From NCBI GenBank assembly GCA_964016875.1, contig OZ024719.1, forward strand, positions 30,986,679 through 31,050,678: a stretch of 64,000 nt of DNA. The letters are read 5' to 3'. The notes beneath the pieces were generated by a model. The model ran no database searches and had not been told where the DNA came from. It worked only from the letters and a program-made list of their open reading frames with translations. Numbering within the stretch: the first letter of the stretch is position 1; each line of letters opens with the position of its first letter. The translations under genes were made by a program, and so were the position numbers. This document shows, piece by piece, positions 9,284 through 19,927 of this stretch. The stretch comes from Fallopia convolvulus (taxonomy: Eukaryota > Streptophyta > Magnoliopsida > Caryophyllales > Polygonaceae).

Positions 9284-12200
9284 ATGACAAGTGTAGGTGA
9301 CGAAAAGGACAAGCAACAGGTTGAAGAGAAGTCCGCTAACTCGGTGGAAGCCATGTTGCTATCTATGTAACAATCCTTGTAATCTATGGAGACTCGCTTT
9401 GCTAATTTGGAGAGTTAAGTGCAAGGACGAGATGACGGAACACGGGTGCCTCAATTGGGAGCTCCAACGAGTGTGTTGTAAAGTGCCAACCGGGTGGAGT
9501 TGATGCACGAAGAGGCCTCAACATCCTACTTGCCAAATACGGAAGCCCAAGCATCACTCGGTTTGAGTGCCTCCTTGGGGCCATCCCTCCTTATGTTCCT
9601 CCCATGAGCTTCCACAATCCAAACTATGTGGCCAATTCCGGGGTAAGGCATTCTATTGCTACTTTTCTGAATAATTTTCCTTTGGTTTCCACTAAAGTTT
9701 CAGGCTAAGGAGTTCCAAATTATCAACAAGCCAATCCTACCGTGGCTACCAGTTTTTCCGGACGAGCTATGCATGTTCTTAGGCCCGGCCAACCGCCACG
9801 GGCAGCCTTGGCAAGGCGCGCCCGTGCATCACGAGGAGCAACCTCGGGACCCCCATCAAGGCATTAAGCTCAATGTGCCAACCTTTGCGGGGACATCCGA
9901 CGCTGATGCATGCCTTGATTGGCTTGCAAAAGTGGAGTCCGTCTTTGATTTTTATGGATATGATGACGCTCAGCGAGTGGCCTTGGCGGCCATACACTTC
10001 ACCGACTTTTCTTATTATTGGTGGCCCGAGGACAAGGCATTGAGGAGAACGCGGTGGATGCCTCAAATCAATACTTGGCAAGATCTAAGAGAGGCCATAG
10101 AGGAGCGGTTCGTGCCTCAAGATTACACAAAAAGAATCCATGCAAAGTTGTAGCAAGTGCGCCAAGGAAAACGGTCTCCTGACGAGTTCTACAACGAGCT
10201 GCGTATGCTCATCTTTCGTTTCAGAATGCAATTTCCCGACGGGTATGTGATTTCTAAATTTGTCAATGGTTTAAATTCGGAACTAAAAAATATTGTGAGT
10301 ATGCAACATTTCAATAGAGGAACCGATGTTGAGCAAGTGCTTCACTACACCAACCACATCTACAAGCATCTTGCTCAACGGCGCCCAAGTTCTAACACTT
10401 CTCGGGCGTGGAAACCTTCCTCCACGGCTCCTAGGGTACCACCGAATCAGTTCAAGAAGCCGAAGATTAGGAAGGATTCGACTCCTCAACCAAGGAAAGA
10501 ATTTCCTCCACGTCCTCAGCAAGAAGGAGGAGAGCGGGCTAGCGATGTGAAGTGCTTCAAGTGCCTTGACCATGGGCACTATGCTAGGAATTGTCCAAAA
10601 GAATGGAAGGTCCTTCTTAATGCCCAAGGGGGGTATGACTACGAGGATGAAGGGGCTGCAGAAGAGGAAAAGGAGAGCCCCGAGGTTGAGGAAGACGAGC
10701 TCCATTCACCGCCACGGATGGAGAGTGTTTTGTGGTCCAACAAACGCTCTTCATGACGGAGAACACCACCACAACTAGTCAACGGGAAGTTATCTTTCAC
10801 ACTTAATGCAAAATCATGGATAAGGTATGTAGTGTGATTATTGATAGCGGGTTATGTTGTAATATCATTAGTCCAGAGGTGGTGGATCGTTTTTCTTTGT
10901 AAACTACTCGTCATCCTTTACCTTATCCCTTGTTTTGGTTGAATTCTAATGCCCCTATCCAAGTCAAGGAGAGGGATCGTATTTGTTTTTCTATAGGTCC
11001 ATACAAGGACGAGGTGGAGTGTGATGTGATTTCGATGATCGCTTTTCATTTCCTTTTGGGACGTCCTTGGAAATTTGACAAGGGAGAAATTCATGATGGT
11101 GTATCCAATGACTACCACTTTCAAATAGAGGGAAAGAAGGTGATGTTGCACCCGATGACTCCCCGTGAGATTATGTTGGATCACGCAGCTAAGGAACAAA
11201 GAAAGAAGCATGCGCTTCGAGAGGGAAAGAAGGAAAAGAAGCTAGTCATTGGCGGCCCTTCTACGCCCATGCTTTTGGTCAAACCGAAGGAGATTATTCA
11301 CACATTCAAGGGAAGTGGCGTTTGTCTTTTACTTGTTTTTAAAGAATCTTATTTATCTTCCCAAGAATTAGTTGATCTTCCTCCTTCCATTTCTAATCTT
11401 TTGCAGGACTTTGAGGAGCTTTTCCAAGAAGATGTGCCAAAGGGACTCCCATCGCTAAGGGAAATAGAGCATCAAATCGATTTTGTTCCTGGCGCCACTC
11501 TACCTAATCGTCTAGCCTATCGAGCCAATCCCGAGGAGACTAAGGAGCTTCAAAGGCAAGTACAAGAGATCCTAAATGAGGGATATTTGTGTGAGAGCCT
11601 CAGCCCATGTGCCATTCCCGTCATTCTTGTGCCTAAAAAGGACGGCACATGGAGGATGTCCGTTGATTGTGGGAAGATCAATAACATTACCATCAAGTAT
11701 TGTCAACTGATTCCAAGGTTTGAGGACATGCTTGATGAGCTTCATGGGGCGAGTCTCTTCTCCAAAATTGATCTTAAAAGCAGATACCATCAAATAAGAA
11801 TGAAGGAAGGAGATAATGGCAGACGGCGTTCAAAACCAAGTAGGGCCTCTACCAGTGGCTGGTCATTCCCTTCGGATTGACCAACACTCCTAGCACTTTC
11901 ATGCGCTTGATGAACCACGTCCTCCTTCCTTTTATTGGTAAGTTTTTGGTTGTGTACTTTGATGATATTTTAATTTACAGCCATGATTTACCATCCCATG
12001 TTGAGCACCTTAGGCAAATGCTTGATTCCTTGAGAAGGGAGCGCCTATTTGCTAATTTCAAGAAGTGCCACTTTTGCTCAGATCACGTGGTATTTCTTGG
12101 TTTTGTTGTGAGTAGGAATGGGATATAGGTGGATGAAGAGAAGGTGAAGGCGATTCAAGAATGGCCAACACCGACAATCATGAAGAAGTCCGAAGCTTCC

Positions 12201-14323
12201 TTGGGTTAGCCGGATTCTACTGCCAATTTGTCCGAGATTTTGGCACCTAACCTTCCTTACTAAGAAGAATGTTCCATTTATTTGGGGAGAGGCGCAAGAA
12301 GAGGCTTTTGCAAACCTTAAGGCTAAGTTGACATAAGCGACGTTGTTGGCCCTTCCCGATTTTGGCAAGATGTTTGAGATAGAGTGTGATGCATCGGGAA
12401 TCGGGCTTGGGGGGTACTTATGCAAGAAGGAAGGCCTATTTGTTACTATAGTGAGAAGTTAGGGGGAGACGAGCTCAAGTACCCCACGTATGACAAAGAG
12501 CTACTTGCTCTTTTCCATGTTGTACGGGCGTGGGAGCATTATCTTTTGCCTCGGGAGTTTGTCATCCATTCCGATCACGAGGCGTTGAAGTACTTGAGAG
12601 GGAAAGCAAAACTGAACCGAAGGCATGACAAATGGGTGGATTTCATCGAATCCTTTCCCTATGTCATCAAGCACAAGAAAGGCAAGGACAACGTCGTCGC
12701 CGACGCATTGTCACAGAGGTATACTCTTTTATCTTTACTTGATGCTCGTTTGCTTGGTTTTTATTTTATGAAGGAGTTGTATGCTCATGATGCTGAATTT
12801 GGGGAAATGTTTCATGCTTTTTTGAAGGGGGGGGAGGAGTCGGGATCAATCCTACTTGCATGAGGGTTTTCTTTTTAAGGTAACTCGATTGTGTGTGCCT
12901 AGTGGTTCGGTTAGGCGTTTGCTAGTACAAGAGGCCCATGGTGGCAGCCTCATTGGACACTTTGGTGTTATGAAGACTTTGCATATGCTTAGGGAGCATT
13001 TTTATTGGTCTCACATGCTTAGGTCGGTAGAGAAATCTTGTGCTTCATGTGTTGTATGTTTACGTGCAAAGTCTAAGGTGCACCCTCACGATTTGTATAC
13101 CCCTTTGCCTATTCCTTGTGCACCATGGGAGGATATTTCTATGGATTTTGTATTGGGGTTGCCTAGGACTAAAAGGGGTAGGGACTCCATCTTTGTGGTG
13201 GTTGGTCAATTTTCTAAGATGGCACATTTTGTTGCTTGCCACAAAATCGACGATGCTACTAATGTTGCTACTTTCTTCTTTGATAATATTGTTTGGTTGC
13301 ATGGTGTCCCTAAGTCAATTGTTTCTGACCGTGATGTCAAATTTTTGAGTTTCTTTTGGAAGACACTTTGGTCCAAGTTAGGAATTAAGCTCTTATTTTT
13401 AACTACTTGCCACCCGCAAACGGATGGACAAACCGAGGTCGTTAATCGTACTCTTGGTGCCTTGTTGCGTTCTATTTTGAAAACTAACTTGCGCAGGTGG
13501 GAAGAGTGCCTTCCTTTCATTGAATTTGTTTACAACAGGTTCGTTCATTCCGCTACAATGAAGACGCCTTTTGAGGTGGTGTATGGGCGCAATCCTGCTA
13601 CACCACTTGACTTAGCGACATGCCATTACCGATCGTGAGAGTCGTGAAGGACGTGACCGAGCTGAGTAAATTAAGCAGATTCATGATGATACTTGCCTTC
13701 AATTGGAGAGGCGAACATTGCAATACAAGCACCAAGCTGATAGAGGGAGCAAAGAGCTGATTTTTTAACCCAGTGACCTTGTTTGGGTCCACTTCAGAAA
13801 GGAGAGGTTTCCCACTCTTCGGAATTCTAAGCTTAATCCGCATGGGGATGGACCATTTCAAGTTTTGGAGCGCATCAACGACAATGCTTACAAGCTTGAT
13901 CTTCCTCCGAATTATGGTGTCCATGAGATATTCAATGTTTCCGATCTTGTTCCTTATTTTTCCACAAATGATGTTGATTTTGAGCAGGATCCAGGTTCGA
14001 GGACGAACCCTTTTCAACTAGAGGAGGATGATGTGAGTCCATCGACAACCGAACCAACAACAGAGCACGAGAGCGCACCGGCACACTCGGACGCGCCTTT
14101 GCACTCGGCACAATCAGAGCCGCGGCCTTCCCTTGGCGCGCCCTTGCATGCGGTTGGTGGCGCGCCTTGCGCTACGCCGGATCCCGAACTAGATGTTGCC
14201 AAATCTTCGGGCACTTCTGATGGTGCCTTGTCATATCACTCAAGTGAGGATTATAACTCTAAAGACAAGCCCGTGGTGCATGAACAAGGGAAGTCTACAT
14301 TTGGACAAGAAACTAAGGCCTGA
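9284..14323 (+). pseudogene. Gy2 gag-pol pseudogene
   Basis: ATG 9284 opens a gag frame soon broken by stops (near 9367, 9379 and 9418). Open stretches then cover gag (9773-10153 and 10157-10756, with CCHC CFKCLDHGHYARNC near 10555), protease region and RT start (10930-11880), RT with YFDD near 11960 (11877-12128), RNase H (12420-12863), integrase (12856-13638) and C-terminal GPF module plus LTR extension (13865-14323). The protease DGG is changed: the frame reads IDSGLCC near 10840. One stop splits gag at about 10151, and frameshifts occur near 11820, 12180 and 13610. It stops at TGA 14321, about 0.3 kb inside the 3' LTR. Confidence 0.92.
14018..14028 (+). promoter_or_regulatory. PPT of Gy2
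   Basis: CTAGAGGAGGA immediately precedes the 3' LTR. Confidence 0.8.
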
Positions 14324-14906
14324 GTCCGAGGCGCTAGGAAGCTGAGTCAAGGATCCATGCCATTTCTTGGGCGTATCATGCGATCCCGAGCTAAAGCAAT
14401 TCTTTGTCAAATTCAAGAGGAGCTCATGGGTCGTAGGTTTCCGAAGAGTTACAAAGAAGAAGGGTGGATTTTCATTTTATATCATGGTTCGACAAGTGGT
14501 TATTTGACGGATAAGGAAAATTAGTGTGTTCTGGGTTTTTATGGGTTGTTTTTGTAATTTTCTTTAAGTGAAGGGGCTGGTTTTGTGAGGCGAGTTTTCT
14601 AGGTTATATGGTCGGCCATTGCTCCTTCTCTAGGTAGACTTGAACGATCAACTTGCTTGTTTCCTTTACTTGTTTTAATCTATAGTTCTTTGTTTGCCTT
14701 TTTTGTTCAATTTCTTGTTAGAGCGTTGTTGAGTAATATCCGACGTTCTTGCAATCTAGTTTGTTCGTCTCTTGGTGAGTCATATCCAAGATCGAGCATC
14801 CATATCCTTCGTCATCCATCCATAGATCCACGATCCACGTGAAGGGTTTCCGAGTTCTCTTGGCGATCTCTTTGCATCATCATCTTCTCCAACGATCCGG
14901 CTATCA
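14029..14906 (+). repeat. 3' LTR of Gy2 (878 bp)
   Basis: It matches 7535-8432 and ends GGCTATCA, followed by TSD ACAAC at 14907-14911. Confidence 0.94.
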
Positions 14907-14911
14907 ACAAC

Positions 14912-15050
14912 TGGGCTCTCGTAATAGCATATTGCCTATTTATCAGTCTAAATCGAATAACATCATCATGCTGCTCAAATGAAACCAGAAACTCAAGGAC
15001 CAAACTATTAAATGTAAGAGCCTCCAAGTTAAGCAAACATCCTATATTAT
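14912..15050 (-). pseudogene. Athila-like env/ORF1 fragment (proximal piece)
   Basis: The minus strand reads LEALTFNSLVLEFLVSFE and IRFRLINRQYAIT. This matches the pattern of the plant transposon ORF1 family, in which such a segment precedes the GGLIT segment. That segment is found at 7043-7232, so Gy2 has split one ORF into two pieces. A stop lies at the 15036-15050 edge. Confidence 0.55.
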
Positions 15051-15869
15051 TCTAATAACTGACGAACCGAGGGATATAATCAAAGTGCATTATGAGTAGG
15101 CACATGGAATTTTTTTTGTAGAGAAAAGCCCTTTTGTATCAATATCATCCCACCTCTTCTTCTCAACCCTAGTCAATCGTACTAGATAACTCATAATTTC
15201 AATCCAAAGTGTAAGAAGGAAGAAAATTAAGCAAGTCACAAATTTGATTTCCATTTCTAGTACAGGTCCGTGGGCGCGGAGGAGGGTTCCGCGATTGCGG
15301 AAATCAGGGACTCACGAATCTGGACGGAGGCGACGAACCACGGTTACGGTGGCTCGCGGAGGTCCGACGTGTCTTCAATCAAGCAATTCCGAGGAGAGCA
15401 AGGGATTTTTGAGGAGATTTGGATGGATTTTTTTGAACATTTTATGATGGATCATAGATGTGGTTTATAGGCTTTTTGAATGGGGGAAGAAGAATTTGGG
15501 TTGTAGAATGGTTTTGAGGGTTTGAGAGCTTGAGAGCTTTGGGAGTGTGTTAATGGTGGGAGAAGGTAGAGAGGAAGAAGAAGGAGAAGGGAAAGAGAAG
15601 GAGTGGGGTAGGGCTGGCTGTCCTGAAGGGAAGAATTGGAAGTTCAAGTTTTTTGTTTTTTTTATCTTGCTGAGCATACAGCTCCGCGATCGCGGAAATA
15701 AATCCGCGGTCGCGGACCTATTTATCTAGTACATGTTCGTCAGTTTTTTCGAGAAAACCAAAATTTCTCAAAAATTTGTTCTTTCGAACCTAGTACTCGC
15801 AAGTCAGTTTGGAAAGATTCAAAGGGAAAACTAGACTGAAACCAAAGAAAGGAAAAAGAAAAAGAAAAC
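15051..15869 (-). other. Non-coding 3' region of the Athila-like element with GC palindromes
   Basis: There is no convincing ORF; the plus frames near 15244-15470 look fortuitous. Three near-palindromes of the form CCGCGATCGCGG occur at about 15288, 15682 and 15702. The position between integrase and the env-like ORF fits the spacer of such elements. Confidence 0.45.
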
Positions 15870-16268
15870 TTACCTCGGGTTGCCTCCAGAGCAGCGCCTT
15901 CGTTTAATATCGTTGGCTCGACATTAGTGCCTTCTTAATCAACATTTGCGGTTGGATCAGCAAGACTCATCTCTTCTAGCACTTCATGGCTGACTCCTCA
16001 TGATATTTTTTCAATCTTTGAACATTGACTTTAAACACTTTTTGTGAGTCCCCATCAATTAATTCCACAGCCCCATGTGCAAAAACTCAACCTACAGTAT
16101 ACGGTCCAACCCATCTAGAACGGAGCTTTCCTGGGAAGAGTGTGAGACGATATTGAATGAGAAGGACTTTGTCTCCATCTTTGAATTCCTTCCTTAGGAT
16201 GTTCTTTGTTGAGTCGATGTTCTTTGGAGAATATTAGTCGAAGCAATAGCAAAAAATATCTCCAATGG
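15870..16268 (-). pseudogene. Ty3/gypsy (Athila/Tat-type) integrase C-terminus
   Basis: Read on the minus strand from 16230 down, the translation includes LFPGKLRSRWVGPYTV, then FAHGAVELINGD, then FKVNVQRLKKY. This is the GPY/F module and tail typical of Athila-like integrases. Stops interrupt it. Upstream sequence is cut at 16268 by NA1 and its TSD. It is the pol end of the element whose env-like ORF continues at 14912-15050 and 7043-7529. Confidence 0.8.
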
Positions 16269-16273
16269 ACTGT

Positions 16274-16898
16274 TAATGTGACCCTCGCTCGGCAAGGGCG
16301 GATCTAGGCTCGAAACGTCCGGATCTTCTCCGACAAGGGTAACCGGATAAATAGGAGACCACAAAAGTGGACTCGCGGGCCTCTAATGCTCGTCGGATCG
16401 AGGGTGGGGCGAGGTAAGGGACTAGAACGTCGGTCCAAAGGACTCAACAAAAGGAACCGGGGTGACGTCGGGCCAAGGCTAGGAGGATTCTCGACTCTAC
16501 TACAACTTGGCTATTTCATTATGACGTAAATAATAAGAGGGGGCGTGGCTCCTTTATATAGAGGAGGCCACACAAAACCCTAGTTCTAAATGAGGTGGAT
16601 TAGGGTTAGCAACATGCTAGGCCCAACATCTAAGCCCATAATACTAATAATAGTAACTGCTAAAAATAGAAAGTTACAATCTAACCCTAATGGGCCTTAT
16701 TCTACCATAATGGGCCGGCCTCTTAAGCATAAGAGAGCACACGCCTAAAATAGTAAAGGCGGAATGTAAATGACGGAAATAGAAATAATAATATAAATAA
16801 TACATAAATAGACTAAGTCCTAATCCAAGGGGGTCTCCAAGGTCTAGGACGTCTCGGATCCGTAGGAGCTGGGTCCGAGCTAGGGCAGAGTCGCATCA
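16274..16898 (-). repeat. 3' LTR of NA1 (625 bp)
   Basis: In element orientation it runs TGATGCGACTC to GTCACATTA, the last bases being a mutated TCA. A TATATAAAGG box lies on the minus strand at 16551-16560. Confidence 0.92.
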
Positions 16899-16910
16899 TT
16901 CTCCCCCGCT
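16899..16910 (-). promoter_or_regulatory. PPT of NA1
   Basis: The minus strand reads AGCGGGGGAGAA directly before the 3' LTR. The protein frame ends at its edge. Confidence 0.88.
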
Positions 16911-17707
16911 TAGCTTCGAAGCGTCCTCGCTTCGACATGGGTAATCTCTAATAAATATGGTGTCGACATAGGGGCAGGCGCGAGCTTGGGCTCGATGAAA
17001 ACGTCGGAATCAGGGAGGACCTCGGGAAGAACCTCAAGAGGATCCTCGGAAAGGGCCTCGGTAAAGACCTCGGTAGGGGCTTCGGTAGGGACCTCGTCCG
17101 GCGTTGGGCTCGACTCGTGGCTCGGCACGTCGCTAGGGACCTCGCTAAGGATGGGCGCCGACATCGCTGGACTCGACGCGTGCGAAGGCACGTGGGGTGC
17201 TGGCCGCGGTTGAGACTCTCGTTTGGCCTCGGCTAGAAGGCTCTCGAGCTCCGCGATCCGTTGCTCCGCGGTCATGGCATAGTGTGTGCGCCGACGGTTC
17301 TCGGAGAGGGTCGGAGTGTCGGCGCTAGGGGCTGGTGAAGCGCGGGTCGGGGGAGGCCTTTGGGCCTACGAGGTGCGGTATCGGGGACGTGGTCGCCGAG
17401 GTGACGGATTCAAATCCCGCTCATCGTATCGGGTACGCGTGCGCCGAGACGGCGGACTCCAATCCCGCTCTTTGTATCGGGGTCTCGGGTACTGAGGTGG
17501 CGGACTCCAATCCCGTTCAACGTATGATCGACGTCGGGGTTTTGGAGTTTCGCCGTAATAGCGGGCCCGATTCTCCGGGAGTCGATATGGTGGAATCCAA
17601 TCCGGATCGTCCCTCGGAAGCGGCCTATAGGGACGAGTGTTGACTCGTCGATGAGGTCGATCCCAAGAATCCGAATCGTCCCATGCGACCGAGCAAGTCC
17701 AAGACAT
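16910..17707 (-). pseudogene. NA1 Arg/Pro-rich protein of unknown function, one amber codon
   Basis: ATG at 17707 opens a frame of 113 codons to TAG (17366-17368). The same frame then runs on without interruption to a stop at 16910, about 265 codons in all. The first part is rich in R, P, Y, D and W. It carries an imperfect repeat built on RDWSPP followed by PRxRY, three to four times (about residues 60-110). After the amber come a Pro-rich stretch, a short helical segment (TAEQRIAELESLLAEAKRE, about 145-165) and an acidic Pro/Glu-rich tail with PTEAPTEV-type repeats. There is no zinc knuckle, no DSG/DTG and no polymerase motif. Function is unknown; an RNA-binding gag-like role is only a guess from the basic repeats. 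The uniform frame on both sides of TAG argues for a recent nonsense mutation or readthrough. Confidence 0.7.
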
Positions 17708-18311
17708 GGCTCGGGCTTCTCGTTTTTTTTGTTTTTTTTTGTTTTTTTTTTTGTTTTTTTTACAATATTACGAGATCTTTCATAAACCCAAAGGATCTCT
17801 TACAAATCGGGAAAAAATAAAAACTATCCTAAAAATTAAAAAATAACTAGATCTTTTATATATGTCAGATCTTTACAAAATCCTAACAAAAAAAATAAAA
17901 ATAAAAATAAAAACGATCGGCTTTTTTTTTAATTTGATCAACTCTCCATTTTTTTTATGCAATAACCGAATTGATGATGATTCTTAAATAATATTCGGTT
18001 GTTATGAAAAATATGGAAACAATATTAGGGAACGCACGAAACAGAGACTAATTAATCTTGCAATTGCACACAATCACGTGGATTTGGGGCAATTATGAGA
18101 AACAAATAATTTAGTTGAGATCTCTGCATGTGGTTGAATTGGAAAGTTAACACAATTTTGGATCTTTTCCCAAACAGATGCGCACGAACAGGAAGAACAA
18201 CCGGATCTAAATTTTTTTTTGTTGAAAAGCGAACTTACAAGGATGATGGACGGGCTGTGGCAGCTGTACTAGATGGTGGTGTCGGAGGAAAAATCTGTTC
18301 AAACCGCCTGA
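17708..18311 (-). other. Untranslated leader of NA1
   Basis: This is AT-rich with long T runs on the plus strand (about 17724-17760) and A/T homopolymers to 17960. No ORF is supported; the small plus-strand frame at 18128-18319 runs against the element. Confidence 0.6.
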
Positions 18312-18323
18312 CGCTCTGATATC
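18312..18323 (-). promoter_or_regulatory. PBS of NA1
   Basis: The minus strand reads TGATATCAGAGC one base after the 5' LTR. It differs at one position from the initiator tRNA-Met PBS. Confidence 0.88.
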
Positions 18324-18324
18324 A

Positions 18325-18946
18325 CTGATGTGACCCTCGCTCGACAAGGGGCGGATCTAGGCTCGAAACGTCCGGATCTTCTCCGACAAGGGTAACCGGA
18401 TAAATATGAGACCACAAAAGTGGACTCGCGGGCCTCTAATGCTCGTCGGAACGAGGGTGGGGCGAGGTAAGGACTAGAACGTCAGTCCAAAGGACTCGAC
18501 AAAAGGAACCAGGGTGACGTCGTGCCAAGGCTAGGAGGATTCTCGACTCTACTATAACTTGGCTATTTCATTATGACGTAAATAATAAGAGGGGGCGTGG
18601 CTCCTTTATATAGAGGAGGCCACACAAAACCCTAGTTCTAAATGAGGTGGATTAGGGTTAGCAACATGCTAGGCCCAACATCCAAGCTCATAATACTAAT
18701 AATAGTAACTGCTATAGAAAGTTACAATCTAACCCTAATGGGCCTTATTCTACCATAATGGGTCGGCCTCTTAAGCATAAGAGAGCACACGCCTAAAATA
18801 GTAAAGGCGGAATGTAAATGACGGAAATAGAAATAATAATATAAATAATACATAAATAGACTAAGTCCTAATCCAAGGGGGTCTCCAAGGTCTAGGACGT
18901 CTCGGATCCGTAGGAGCTGGGTCCGAGCTAGGGCAGAGTCGCATCA
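18325..18946 (-). repeat. 5' LTR of NA1 (622 bp)
   Basis: It matches 16274-16898. The minus-strand TATA box TATATAAAGG is at 18603-18612, and a TGACGTAA bZIP-type site lies about 20 bases away in both LTRs. Confidence 0.92.
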
Positions 18947-18951
18947 ACTGT

Positions 18952-19600
18952 TTGTCACAAGTTTTATCACTTAAGGAATTTAGAGTGAGGGCAAGGTGTA
19001 TGACATGATGGCAAGTGGTGACCCATTGATGTCGACATAAAGCCAGAACCGTAGATGCGTTGTTTGAGTGGATAGATGCGATTTACCCACATGTAATGCA
19101 GAGAGGGTTGAATTATGTTCTCCCTTATTATACTTTGTTCACTTGTACTTTGCAAACATGGTTGGTTAATTTGTTGGGTTATGATGGGTGCCGAATGTGA
19201 AGCTCACGTCAAACGTGAGAAGGGTTTAAGCCTATCATAAAAGATAGATGGGTACTTCACCTATTGTCAGTTGATTTTATGTTAAAACTCCATTATAATT
19301 ATATGTTGGGCTTAATGGTTGGCCTTTAAGGACTTCTCCCTACAACAAGTGGTATCGAAGTCGATGTGGGGTCAGTTGTGCCATGTTGAGACAAACCATA
19401 TATAGTCGTGATGCTACAAACATCGAAGTCAAAGGTGACTTTTTGTGAGTTTGGTGCATGGTAGCACAGATTTGAAAGAGATTATTGAGTGTCAAATGTG
19501 AATCTTATATCAAAAGTGAAAAACTACTCTGCCTATTTTCTATTAGTTTTGTGCTTATATGTCGGACTTGGTGGTACGGCTCGTTCTCAAATTTAATTCA
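18952..19600. repeat. Athila-like flank, then a relic with two diverged LTR-like copies
   Basis: The left 0.2 kb continues the sequence interrupted by NA1 but gives no clear protein. From about 19180 there are two similar blocks (around 19190 and 19490) with GAATGTGAA and a following CAAA/CGTGAGAA-like stretch. The first ends before AGTGGTATCGAAGTC, which resembles a decayed PBS. I read this as the remnant of a small TRIM-like element. Confidence 0.4.
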
Positions 19601-19927
19601 GCTAATTGTCCCCGCAAAACCATTTGACAGCTAATTGTATTGAAGAAGAAACTAACCATTTTTACAGTGAAACCATTTATGATGATCGTCCAAAGGGGCG
19701 TTTTGGGTTGACCAACTCCCAATGTGGCAACCTAAATTCTTGCAATATCACAAAAGCACTACATTACCGGAGGCTATTACATGCACCTAGCAATTGAACC
19801 CTGCACCTATAAGCATTGAACACACAACAACATGGATAGCAAACTAAGCAGACAATAAATGCAAAAACATCCGGGCAAAACAAGGCCACATGGCATGTAC
19901 AGCATGTGAGATGCAAGAAAGCAATTA
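19601..19927. other. Spacer and probable 3'UTR of the sugar-transporter gene
   Basis: About 330 bases without a supported ORF or repeat. The part next to the stop codon is likely 3'UTR on the minus strand. No clear poly(A) signal was identified. Confidence 0.5.

Larger units (their letters stand above)
7535..14906 (+). mobile_element. Complete but decayed Ty3/gypsy retrotransposon Gy2
   Basis: Length is 7.37 kb with LTRs of 898 and 878 bp, both TGATGTGAG to GGCTATCA, flanked by ACAAC. PBS, leader, gag-pol and PPT are in order. The coding part has many stops and frameshifts, so it is older than Gy1. It is inserted in minus-strand Athila-like sequence. Confidence 0.95.
16274..18946 (-). mobile_element. 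Non-autonomous LTR retrotransposon NA1 (2.67 kb)
   Basis: LTRs of 625 and 622 bp flank a 1.43-kb interior. ACTGT is duplicated at 16269-16273 and 18947-18951. PBS and PPT place it on the minus strand. No gag, protease, RT, RNase H or integrase is present. The interior encodes one Arg/Pro-rich protein broken by a single amber codon. Size and structure are close to TRIM/SMART or TR-GAG type elements, but the protein is not recognisable. The LTRs are nearly identical by eye, so insertion is recent. Confidence 0.93.

Noticed and set aside
15244..15470. Two overlapping plus-strand ORFs
   Set aside because: They arise in the GC-palindrome region of the Athila-like spacer with no protein similarity that I can see.
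17720..17960. T and A homopolymer runs as a poly(A) tail of a LINE or SINE
   Set aside because: They lie inside NA1 between its PBS and ORF, with no target duplication around them.
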